From Deltaproteobacteria bacterium (GTDB lineage: Bacteria > Desulfobacterota > Binatia > UTPRO1): 64,000 nucleotides of DNA. The first letter of the stretch is position 1, and every line of letters starts with the position of its first letter. Positions 36,812 to 46,315 of this stretch are shown here, in pieces. Below the pieces are notes generated by a model. That model had not been told where the DNA came from, ran no database searches, and saw nothing but the letters and a program-made list of their open reading frames with translations. The stretch is taken from NCBI GenBank assembly GCA_020852955.1, contig JADYZW010000030.1, positions 61,448 to 125,447 of the forward strand. Reading direction: 5' to 3'. Made by a program: the position numbers and the translations under genes.

Positions 36812-37912
36812 ATGGACCGTGGAGCATGCTTGTGGGCGTCCGCCCGGGTGCGCGATGTCGTCGCGGCGGCCGTCGTGTGTCTCGGCGTCCTGGCGGCTCC
36901 CCCTGTCGCCGATGCCGCCACGGCCCTCGTGCGGTGGCGGCCGCCGGCGAGCTCCGGCGTGACGGGCTATGCCGTGTACGTCCGCAATGCCGGTTCGACG
37001 TACGGTGCTTCGCCGGTCTGGAGCGGCAATCCGACGCCCGCCGGCGACGGAAGCATGTCGGCGACAGTGACGTACGCGCCGTCGGCGTCGGGAACGAACT
37101 ATTTCGCGGTCGTGGCGCGAAGTAGTGCGATCGAGAGTAATCTCTCGCAAGAGCTTCCGATCGGTTTGCCGCATCCCTGCAGGTACGACGCATGCCTTTC
37201 GAAGACCTCCTGCAATTTCGCGAACCGATCCGACGGGACGGCCTGCGACGATGAGTCGTACTGCAACGGACCCGAGGCCTGCATCGGCGGCGCCTGCGAT
37301 GCGACCCCGGCGCGCGATTGCGTCGATGCACTCGCGTGCAGCGGCGACACCTGCGACGAGGACGCGGGCATGTGCCGTCACGTCGGACCACCGGGATGCT
37401 GCCTGGCATGCGACAGCGGCGACCCGTGCCTCGCCGAAGCCTGCGCCGCCGGGAATTGTTCGGCAGCCGCGGGCGAGGAATTCGAGATCGGTCGGATGAA
37501 ACTCATGGAGAAGGCCGGCGGCATCCGGCTCGTCGCCAAGGCGCGCTTCACTCTCGACCCGTCGCTCGACCCCTCCACGACGGGGGTCGTGATAGAGATG
37601 CGCACAGTCGATGGTGCCGTGGTGTACGTGTCGTCGATCGCGCCGCCCCTGATTCGCGCGGGGGCGGCGAAGGGGCGGTACCGCTACACCGCCACCCGCG
37701 TCGCATCGGATCAGCAGAGCAACGGCGTCACGCGCTTGGACTTCCGGATCAAGGATTCCCAATGGCTCGTCACCATCATGGCGGAGACGCCGAGCCTCTT
37801 CGACGCGGCCGCGCAGTCGATGCTCACCGTGTCGTTCCGTCTGGGAGGGATCTGCTTTCGTAAGATGGAGATCCCCTGCTACCACAAGCCAGGGCTCGCC
37901 ATCTGCCGCTGA
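36812..37912 (+). CDS. Secreted Fn3 and Cys-rich protein
   Basis: 366 residues. The ATG at 36812 starts a signal peptide (VRDVVAAAVVCLGVLAAPPVADA). A fibronectin type III domain follows (about 35-115, TALVRWRPPASSGVTGYAVYV), then a dense Cys region (about 125-220) with pairs such as CDDESYCNGPEACIGGACD and GPPGCCLACDSGDPCLAEAC. The C-terminal 140 residues form a beta domain beginning FEIGRMKLMEKAGGIRLVAK that resembles the end domain of the protein at 37980 (both contain DG-x-VY, a FR/YR-x-R strand and a late G-x-F element). Extracellular, role unknown. Its terminator is shared with the convergent gene. Confidence 0.8.
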   Translation: MDRGACLWASARVRDVVAAAVVCLGVLAAPPVADAATALVRWRPPASSGVTGYAVYVRNAGSTYGASPVWSGNPTPAGDGSMSATVTYAPSASGTNYFAVVARSSAIESNLSQELPIGLPHPCRYDACLSKTSCNFANRSDGTACDDESYCNGPEACIGGACDATPARDCVDALACSGDTCDEDAGMCRHVGPPGCCLACDSGDPCLAEACAAGNCSAAAGEEFEIGRMKLMEKAGGIRLVAKARFTLDPSLDPSTTGVVIEMRTVDGAVVYVSSIAPPLIRAGAAKGRYRYTATRVASDQQSNGVTRLDFRIKDSQWLVTIMAETPSLFDAAAQSMLTVSFRLGGICFRKMEIPCYHKPGLAICR

Positions 37913-37947
37913 CGAGAGGGACGTGCCGTGCGGGCACATCCCTCTCG
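37913..37947. terminator. Bidirectional hairpin terminator between convergent secretome genes
   Basis: Begins one base after the TGA of the Cys-rich gene. Nine pairs (CGAGAGGGA with TCCCTCTCG), one C-A mismatch, five more pairs (GTGCC with GGCAC-side bases) and a 5-nt loop, followed by TTCGTCG. The convergent gene ends at 37980, so both transcripts can use it. Confidence 0.6.
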
Positions 37948-37979
37948 TTCGTCGAGACCTGAGACCTCCCGGCGGCGCT

Positions 37980-39653
<1,674 letters not shown>

Positions 39654-39727
39654 CGTGGGAGTCTCCTGTCGGGAACGGCGAATGAACGGCGGCACGGCAG
39701 TTTCGAAAAGCACGCCGACGTGCGAAG

Positions 39728-39757
39728 TTCCTACATGCCGCGCACGCGGAGAGTCAA
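39728..39757 (-). promoter_or_regulatory. Possible sigma-70-type promoter for the 37980-39653 gene
   Basis: On the minus strand TTGACT (39757-39752) is followed after 18 bases by TAGGAA (39733-39728), about 75 bases upstream of the ATG. The -35 box is good and the -10 box poor. Confidence 0.25.
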
Positions 39758-39808
39758 GAAATATCCAGCGTGTAGTCGCAGGGCGGACGCCCCATCAGAG
39801 GCCGTGCG

Positions 39809-41311
39809 TCACCTCGTCGGGGAGGCCACGTACCGTGTCGCGACGATGCCGGGCAGGTGGATCGTGCGATCGGCGATCCGGTCCAGACCGAGCGCCGACG
39901 GTACGATGCCAGCGCCGTCTCCGTGAAAGCTTCGCGTCGATACCAGCCAGACGTTTCGCCGACCGGCGGCCAGGGCGCGGAGGTCCATCGACGCTTGCGC
40001 GCGCTCGACCTCGCCGTGCTCCGGATAGGGGACGACGTCGGCCGGTCCCGGGTAGTAGTAGCGCACGGCCGACGCCATGTAGGGCGCGTTGACCAGGACG
40101 AGATCCTCGGGAGTCGCTTCGGCGCGCAGCGCCGCCGCGAGGCCGCGACAGTCTTCCTTCGCGTAGCGGGGATCGAAGGCCAGGTTGGCGCGGGAGACGA
40201 GCGAGAGCGCGACGGCGGCGGCGCCGAGCACGGCGACCAGCGGCCGGCGCACCTCGTACGCTCCGAGCGCGACGAGCACGACGAATGCCGGAAACGCGAC
40301 GACGCCGTAGCGCGCGTTCAGCGGGTTCGCCGTCGTCGCCGCGACCCCGAAGGCGAGACCGAGCGGGAGGGCGAGCCACGTCAGGAGGAGCGTGCGCGTC
40401 GAGCCGGGGAGGCGGCGCGTCGCGACGAGGCCGCGCGCGGCGAGCGTTCCGAACACGACGGCCGCGACTGCGATCTCGGGCAGGGTCTCCGCGACCGCGC
40501 GGATGCGGTCGGCGTGCAGCGCGCTCGTGCTCGGACCGAACGAAAAACCGACCGCGTACGCGTACAGGACATAGGGCAGATCGAGCCAGCCGACCCCGCG
40601 ACCGTCGGCGGGATGGTTCGCGCCGTACGCGCCGATCAGCAGGAGCCCGGGGGCGAAGGCGAAGCCCGTCGCGCCGAGCGCGGCGAGCCCGGCAAGTCCG
40701 CGTCGCAGGTCCCAGCCCACGGACGCGACGAGGCTGAGTCCCAGGATCAGGGGTAGGGCGAGCGCGATCGGGTGCGTGTAGAGCGCGAGCGTCACGAGCG
40801 CCACGACGGCCGTCCACCGGCCGATGCCGTCCTGCGCGAGCGCGCGCACCCAGGCGCCGACGGCGAGCGTCACGAGCAGGATGAGGAGCACGTAGGGCCG
40901 CACCTCCTGCGAGTACCAGACGTGGAACGGCGAGAGCGCGAGCGCGGCGGCCGCGGCGACGACCGCACCCGGAGGCAGGATCGGCGCCGTCGCCCATGCG
41001 AGCGCCGGGACGGTCGCGGCGCCGAGGAGGGCCGAGGTCATGCGCAGCGTCGCGTCGCGCTCGCCGAGGTCCGGCCAGGTGACGGCCTTCGTGAGCGCCC
41101 AGTACGCCATACTGAGCCACGCGGTCGGCTCGGCGCGTCCGGCCTCGAAGTCGGCCGCGAGCCGGGAGAGCGGCGTCGCGATCACCTTCACCGAGCCGAT
41201 CTCGTCGTACCAGAGGTTCTGCGCGTTCAGGTGGAAGACGCGGAGCGCGAGCGCCGCCAGCGTCAGGAGGACGACGGCCGGCCAGCGAACGGCGCGCGGC
41301 GATCCGCTCAC
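39809..41311 (-). CDS. GT39/ArnT-type membrane glycosyltransferase
   Basis: 500-residue polytopic protein of the dolichyl-phosphate-mannose/undecaprenyl-linked sugar transferase superfamily (PMT_2). The acidic catalytic motif is near the first external loop (NLWYDEIGSVKV), followed by FHVWYSQEVRPYVLLIL, a frequent element of this family, and about ten further helices; the last 100 residues are a periplasmic domain. It would transfer a sugar from a polyprenyl phosphate to a lipid, protein or glycan outside the inner membrane. The GTG at 41311 overlaps the sulfotransferase TGA as GTGA. Confidence 0.88.
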   Translation of the reverse strand: MSGSPRAVRWPAVVLLTLAALALRVFHLNAQNLWYDEIGSVKVIATPLSRLAADFEAGRAEPTAWLSMAYWALTKAVTWPDLGERDATLRMTSALLGAATVPALAWATAPILPPGAVVAAAAALALSPFHVWYSQEVRPYVLLILLVTLAVGAWVRALAQDGIGRWTAVVALVTLALYTHPIALALPLILGLSLVASVGWDLRRGLAGLAALGATGFAFAPGLLLIGAYGANHPADGRGVGWLDLPYVLYAYAVGFSFGPSTSALHADRIRAVAETLPEIAVAAVVFGTLAARGLVATRRLPGSTRTLLLTWLALPLGLAFGVAATTANPLNARYGVVAFPAFVVLVALGAYEVRRPLVAVLGAAAVALSLVSRANLAFDPRYAKEDCRGLAAALRAEATPEDLVLVNAPYMASAVRYYYPGPADVVPYPEHGEVERAQASMDLRALAAGRRNVWLVSTRSFHGDGAGIVPSALGLDRIADRTIHLPGIVATRYVASPTR

Positions 41312-42375
41312 GCGGTGGTCCCCCGGGCGGCCGGCGCAGCGCGCAGGCGCGCCAGGGTCGTCGTGATCTCGTCCATCTCGGCGTCCGCGAGCTTCGGGCG
41401 GTTGGTGTTGCCGAGGGGCGGCAGGCGCCGGCGCAGGGCCGCGGCGTCGACGTCCCCGCCGAGGATCTCCCGGCCGACCCGCTCGACGATCGCGTGCGGC
41501 TCCGCGCAGAACGATTCGTAGTCGACGACCCAGAACCGCCCGTCGCCGACGATGCGCCGCGCCTCCTCCATGCGCCGCTCGTGGTACACGATCTGCGCGC
41601 AGATGTCCTCGATCGGCCTCGCGGGCGTTTCGTGCCGCGCCGGGTCGTTCACCCCGTACGGCGCCGCGCGCGTGCCCTGGATCGCCTCGCGAGCGCCGAG
41701 GATCGACTGCGCCGTGAAGACCGGGTCGCGGCGGATGTAGACGAAGTGCGAGGTCGGGAGCGCTTCGGCGATCGCCGGCACCCCGGTCGCGAGCGCGTTG
41801 TTCTTGTTGACGAGCGCGCGGCCGAAGGCGTGCTCCCACGCGGCGACGAAGCGGCGGAGGCCGGCGGCCGTCTCGGCGTCGAGCCGCTCGGGGACCGCGT
41901 AGCGGTCGGCGCCGAGCCAGCGATCCCAGAGGTGCAGGCCGTCGTTCTCGGAGGCGAAGCCGCTCGTGCGGCCGTAATAGCTGTGGAGCGTGCGCGCCGG
42001 CTTCGGGAGGAAGCGTCCGAAGAGGCGATGGGCGGCGATCGGCGCGCGCGGGAACACGGCGGTCAGATTGTCGAAATAGGTGACCGGCAGGTGGTGGATG
42101 AGCGCCTGCGAGAGCACGGTCGTGCCGCTCCGCGGCGCCCCGGTGACGATGACGACCGGCTTCTTCGGCGCGACGTGGCCGTCGAGGAGGCGCCTTTCGA
42201 GGGTCGCGGCCAGGAGCGCGTCGAGCGGAGCCGCGACCGCGGCGAGCGCGGTGCTCGCGACCGCGAAGTACGCCGCGCGGTCGCGCGAGGCGAGGATCCG
42301 CCGTGCGAGCCCGACGGGATCGCGGAAGTTCGCCGGCACGAGGCGTCGGAACGGGCGCGGGCGCTCTGTGGTCAT
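41308..42375 (-). CDS. PAPS-dependent sulfotransferase family protein
   Basis: 355 residues. The 5'-phosphosulfate loop is VIVTGAPRSGTTVLSQAL, the 3'-phosphate region FVYIRRDPVFTAQSILG, and YGVNDPARHETP is typical of the bacterial sulfotransferase_3 group. Cytosolic or membrane-peripheral. The ATG at 42375 gives a basic N terminus and precedes an amphipathic stretch. Likely sulfates a lipid-linked saccharide or lipid, given the surrounding polysaccharide genes; acceptor unknown. Coupled to the GT39 gene through GTGA, so the two may act on one product. Confidence 0.9.
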   Translation of the reverse strand: MTTERPRPFRRLVPANFRDPVGLARRILASRDRAAYFAVASTALAAVAAPLDALLAATLERRLLDGHVAPKKPVVIVTGAPRSGTTVLSQALIHHLPVTYFDNLTAVFPRAPIAAHRLFGRFLPKPARTLHSYYGRTSGFASENDGLHLWDRWLGADRYAVPERLDAETAAGLRRFVAAWEHAFGRALVNKNNALATGVPAIAEALPTSHFVYIRRDPVFTAQSILGAREAIQGTRAAPYGVNDPARHETPARPIEDICAQIVYHERRMEEARRIVGDGRFWVVDYESFCAEPHAIVERVGREILGGDVDAAALRRRLPPLGNTNRPKLADAEMDEITTTLARLRAAPAARGTTA

Positions 42376-42413
42376 GCGTCGGCCGTTCAGGATACCGAGC
42401 GGATGCTCGGGAA

Positions 42414-43541
42414 TCAGCTCTCGATCTCGGCGAGCCCGGCTTCGAGCGCCGCCACGATGGCCTCGCCGGCATGCCCGTCGCCGTAGGGATTGTGGGCGTG
42501 CGCCATCGCCGCGTACGCGGCGGGGTCGGTCAGGAGGCGGTCGGTCTCGGCGATGATGCGGTCGCGGTCGGTGCCGACGAGCTTGGCGGTGCCGGCCTCG
42601 ACGCCCTCGGGCCGCTCGGTCGTGTCGCGCATCACCAGCACGGGCTTCCCGAGCGACGGCGCCTCCTCCTGGATCCCCCCCGAGTCGGTCAGCACGAGGG
42701 TGCAGCGCTTGAGCAGCGCGACCAGGCTCGCGTAGTCGACCGGGGCGAGCAGGTGGACGCGCGGCGCGCCGGAGAGGATGCGGCGCACGGGCGCCTGCAC
42801 GTTCGGATTCAGGTGCACCGGGTACACGAGCTCCACGTCGGGGTGTCGCTCGACGATCGCGCGTATCGCCTCGCACATCGCGACGAAGGGCGCGCCGAAG
42901 TTCTCGCGGCGGTGCGCCGTCACGAGGACGACTCGCGACGCCGGCGCGAGCGCGGGCGCCACGTCGGCTCCGTCCCCGACCTTGTCGGCGATCCACCGGA
43001 GCGCGTCGGTGACGGGATTGCCGGTGACGGTCACTGCCGCGGGCGCGACGCCGGCGCGCAGCAGGTTGTCGCGCGCCCAGGCCGTCGGCGCGAAGTGCCA
43101 GTCGGCGAGCACGGTCGTCATCTGCCGGTTCAGCTCCTCGGGGAACGGCGAGTCCTTGCGGTACGTCCGGAGGCCGGCCTCGACGTGCCCGATCGGGACG
43201 CGGGCGTAGAAGGACGCGAGCGCAGCGGCGAAGGTCGTCGTGGTGTCGCCCTGCACGAGCACCGCGGCGGGTCGCGTGCTCGCGAGCACCGGCGGCAGGC
43301 GCTCCAGCACGCGCACGGTCACGTCGTTCGGCGTCTGTCCGCTCGTCATCACCTGCAGGCCGTGCTCGGCCCGGAGCTCGAAGAGGTCGAGGACCTGATC
43401 GAGCATCTCCTGGTGTTGGTTGGTGACGCAGACGATGGGGCGGAACGCGTCGGCTCGCGCGGCGAGCGCGCGGACGACGGGCGCCATTTTGATCGCCTCC
43501 GGGCGCGTCCCGAACACGCACAGGATCGTGCGTGCGCTCAT
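42414..43541 (-). CDS. wecB: UDP-N-acetylglucosamine 2-epimerase (non-hydrolysing)
   Basis: 375-residue cytosolic enzyme interconverting UDP-GlcNAc and UDP-ManNAc. Family sequence is unmistakable: ILCVFGTRPEAIKMAPVV, VQGDTTTTFAAALASF, GHVEAGLRTYRKDSPFPEE, VTAHRRENFG and LTDSGGIQEEAPSLGKPVL. The ATG is at 43541. UDP-ManNAc would supply the WecG/TagA-family transferase at 61222, which uses ManNAc-type donors, linking the two polysaccharide blocks. Followed after 38 bases by the sulfotransferase. Confidence 0.96.
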   Translation of the reverse strand: MSARTILCVFGTRPEAIKMAPVVRALAARADAFRPIVCVTNQHQEMLDQVLDLFELRAEHGLQVMTSGQTPNDVTVRVLERLPPVLASTRPAAVLVQGDTTTTFAAALASFYARVPIGHVEAGLRTYRKDSPFPEELNRQMTTVLADWHFAPTAWARDNLLRAGVAPAAVTVTGNPVTDALRWIADKVGDGADVAPALAPASRVVLVTAHRRENFGAPFVAMCEAIRAIVERHPDVELVYPVHLNPNVQAPVRRILSGAPRVHLLAPVDYASLVALLKRCTLVLTDSGGIQEEAPSLGKPVLVMRDTTERPEGVEAGTAKLVGTDRDRIIAETDRLLTDPAAYAAMAHAHNPYGDGHAGEAIVAALEAGLAEIES

Positions 43542-43806
43542 GCGGCGCGGGTTCCCGGGGGCGAGGGCGGTGTCGGCCTCCGCGCCGACGCCCCGGCGCC
43601 GCGCGCGGTGCCCGCGCGGCGCGACGCCACCAACGCCCGCATCGTCCTGCGGCTTCGCTCCCTCATCGCGTCGGTGTCCTTCCTGATGGCTGACGAGTCC
43701 GGGGGATCGGACCGCGGCGGATCGTAGACACTGGCGGCGGCAGAGGCAACTCGCGGGCGCTCGCGCGGACGCGGTCGGGGCGCTCGCGCACCGCCGCTGG
43801 CGGCGA

Positions 43807-46308
43807 TCAGGGCGCGACGGTCGCGACCACCGGCGTCGGCACCCGGTCGGCGCCGACGAGCGTCGCCGCGAACGTGGCGACGAGCCCGAACGAGAGCAGC
43901 TCGGCCCACGTCACGCAGAACATGCCGACGATGCCGTCCATGCCGTTCGGGAGCACGCGGAAGGGATCGACGACCGCCGCGACGGCCGCGAAACGCACCG
44001 CGTATCCGACGACCAGGAGATCGAAGAGGTGCGTCATCCAGCGCCGATCCGCCGCCGCGAGCGAGGGCAGGGCCATCGCCAGGATCACGATCCACGGCAG
44101 GCCGTACTTCAGCAGCAAGAGAGCGACGACGCTCGCGAGCGGCAACCCGACGTCGGCGAGGAGGAACCCAGGCGCGGTGCGGATCGAGCTGATGTTGTAC
44201 TGGTCGCCGAGCTCGAAATAGAGGCACACCCGCAGCAGCACGAACACCGTCGCGACGAGGTAGACGAGGCCGGGGCGCGCGAGGTCGACGCGGATCCGCG
44301 ACAACGCGAGCGCGACGGCGGCGGTGGCGCAGAACACGAGCCCCTCGTGCGCGTCCGCGGCCATGACGAGGAAGAGCGCGGTGCTCGACGCGATCAGCAG
44401 CGCCGCCGCCGCGCGCGGCGTTTTCCGGAGCGCCATCGCCGTCGACACGGCGACGACGAACAGCGCCAGCACGCCGCTCCCGAGGCGCGCGCTCGGCGCG
44501 ACGCGCCAGGCGAACGCGGCGCCGAAGATCGCGAGCACGAGAGCCCTCGCGAGCACGGTCGCGCCGCGCCGCTCGGTGCGGAGGTGCCGGAGCGCGAGCG
44601 CCGCGACGCCGAGCTCGAGGAGCGGCAGGAGCAGGTACTGCCAGTCGCCGACCGCGATCTGCGGCGCGTAGATCATCGCGGCCGTCACGGCCGGCAAGCG
44701 CGCCCAACGCTCGCGCGCGGCGACGAGGGGGACCATGAGCGCCACGGCCGCGAGCAGGAGCACCTCGAAGTACGGGCGCGGATGGAGCCAGTGCGAGTTC
44801 ACGAGCGGCGCCGTCAGGACGACGAGCGCGGGTGCGAAGGCGGAGATCCGCCAGCGGTCGAGATCCCGGGTGAGGCGCGGGAAGCGCAGCACGGCCCAGA
44901 CGATGACCGCCGCTGTCGCGAGCACGCCGAGCGCGACCGCCAGGGCGAGCGTGCTCGAGCGGAACGCGAAGGCGCCCCGCATCCAGAGAAAGCCGGTCGC
45001 TGCGAGCGCGAGCGCCGCCGGCGCCGCCAGCGCGAGGGCGAGGTGCGCCGCGGCCGAGGGCCGCTCGCTCGGGTGCGGCGCCGAGCGCCAGAGGAGGAGC
45101 GCTGTGCCGAGTACCCCGAGCATGGTCGAGGCCGCCGCGAGCACGCGGAGCGTGGCGCGGGACTCCTCGGCGCCGAAGAGGACGTCGTTGAGCGCTTGGT
45201 TCGCTTCGGCGTCGGTTGCGGCCGCGTCCGCGACGGCGGGGCGCGCCGCCCGGGTCGATGCCGCGCGCCGCTTGCCGTCGAGGTACTCGCGGACGAGCGC
45301 CTCGGCCTCCGGCGCCGGCCGGTCGAGGAGCGCCGGAACGGGCGGCTCGAGCGAGACCGGCAGGAACGGCAGCCCGAGGAGCGCCAGAAGCGACGACGTG
45401 AGCGCGTTCTGTGGGAGGTCTCGCCGAACGCCGGCGCGCACGCCGGGGCCGACGAGCGCGTACGGCGTGAGCCGCGCTTCGTCCTCGCCGCCGTGCGTTC
45501 CCCGCGACGCCATGCCGTGGTCCCCGGTCACGAGGAGGAGCGTCGTCGAACGGTCGATCGCGGCCGCCGTGCGCGCGAGGAGCCCGTCGAGGAAGGTCAT
45601 CTGCTGCGCGTAGCGGGGCGCGCGCGGCGTCACCATGTGCCCGACGGCGTCGAGGCTTCCGAGGTGGACGACGAGCAGGCGGTAGCGCGGGTCGGCGTAC
45701 TTGACGAGCAGGAACTCGACGTCGGCGGCGTCGTACGCGTCGATGTGGTGCTCGATCGTGATGCCGGGCTCGGGCGACTCGTGGCGATCCCCGGCGGGCA
45801 CGAGCCAGGCGAACTGTCGATGCCACGCCGGATCGCCCGCGAGCGCCAGGCGCCCGCCATCGTCGGCCATGAGGCTCAAAATCGAGTCGACGGTCGTCGG
45901 TCCCGAATGGAAGTTGAAGATTGCCTGCACGACGCTGCCGGGCCGGCCGGTGGTCAGGCTGTAGACGCAGGGCGCGGTCGTCGTGACGGGGCCGGTCCGG
46001 ACGATGCCCGAGGCGCCGGCCGCCGCCAGGCGGTTGAAGGTCGGCATCACGGCCGGATCGAACGCCCGCTCCGGCGTGAACGCATCGATCACGAACAGGA
46101 CGGCGCGCGCGGCGGTCGCGGCGTGGCGCGACGGCGGCGGCGCCGCGGAAACGACGTCGGGCGTCGCGAGGTAGGCGCGGTAGCCGAACCACCCCGCGAG
46201 CAGGAAGAGCAGGAGGAGCGCGCCGATGGTGACGAGCGTGCGCACCGCGAGACGGCTCGTCGGCTCGCGCTGGTCGCTCGCGAGTGGGCCGAGGCGCCTC
46301 ACCGACAT
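43807..46308 (-). CDS. Membrane alkaline-phosphatase-superfamily protein resembling GPI ethanolamine-phosphate transferases
   Basis: 833 residues: one N-terminal helix (about 22-45), an extracytoplasmic alkaline-phosphatase-fold domain (about 60-390) and about 12 C-terminal helices (from 400). Metal and nucleophile residues are visible: Asp in FVIDAFTPE, Thr nucleophile in GPVTTTAPCVYSL, Asp/His in HLGSLDAVGHM, Asp-His in VTGDHGMASRGTHGG and the final His of that motif. GDHGM-x4-THGG followed by an acidic residue and the multi-helix tail are hallmarks of eukaryotic PIG-N/PIG-O/PIG-G, not of typical bacterial EptA. It may therefore place phosphoethanolamine, or another phospho-group, on a glycan. 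The ATG at 46308 follows the carbamoyltransferase stop after 7 bases. Confidence 0.82.
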   Translation of the reverse strand: MSVRRLGPLASDQREPTSRLAVRTLVTIGALLLLFLLAGWFGYRAYLATPDVVSAAPPPSRHAATAARAVLFVIDAFTPERAFDPAVMPTFNRLAAAGASGIVRTGPVTTTAPCVYSLTTGRPGSVVQAIFNFHSGPTTVDSILSLMADDGGRLALAGDPAWHRQFAWLVPAGDRHESPEPGITIEHHIDAYDAADVEFLLVKYADPRYRLLVVHLGSLDAVGHMVTPRAPRYAQQMTFLDGLLARTAAAIDRSTTLLLVTGDHGMASRGTHGGEDEARLTPYALVGPGVRAGVRRDLPQNALTSSLLALLGLPFLPVSLEPPVPALLDRPAPEAEALVREYLDGKRRAASTRAARPAVADAAATDAEANQALNDVLFGAEESRATLRVLAAASTMLGVLGTALLLWRSAPHPSERPSAAAHLALALAAPAALALAATGFLWMRGAFAFRSSTLALAVALGVLATAAVIVWAVLRFPRLTRDLDRWRISAFAPALVVLTAPLVNSHWLHPRPYFEVLLLAAVALMVPLVAARERWARLPAVTAAMIYAPQIAVGDWQYLLLPLLELGVAALALRHLRTERRGATVLARALVLAIFGAAFAWRVAPSARLGSGVLALFVVAVSTAMALRKTPRAAAALLIASSTALFLVMAADAHEGLVFCATAAVALALSRIRVDLARPGLVYLVATVFVLLRVCLYFELGDQYNISSIRTAPGFLLADVGLPLASVVALLLLKYGLPWIVILAMALPSLAAADRRWMTHLFDLLVVGYAVRFAAVAAVVDPFRVLPNGMDGIVGMFCVTWAELLSFGLVATFAATLVGADRVPTPVVATVAP

Positions 46309-46315
46309 TGCCTCG

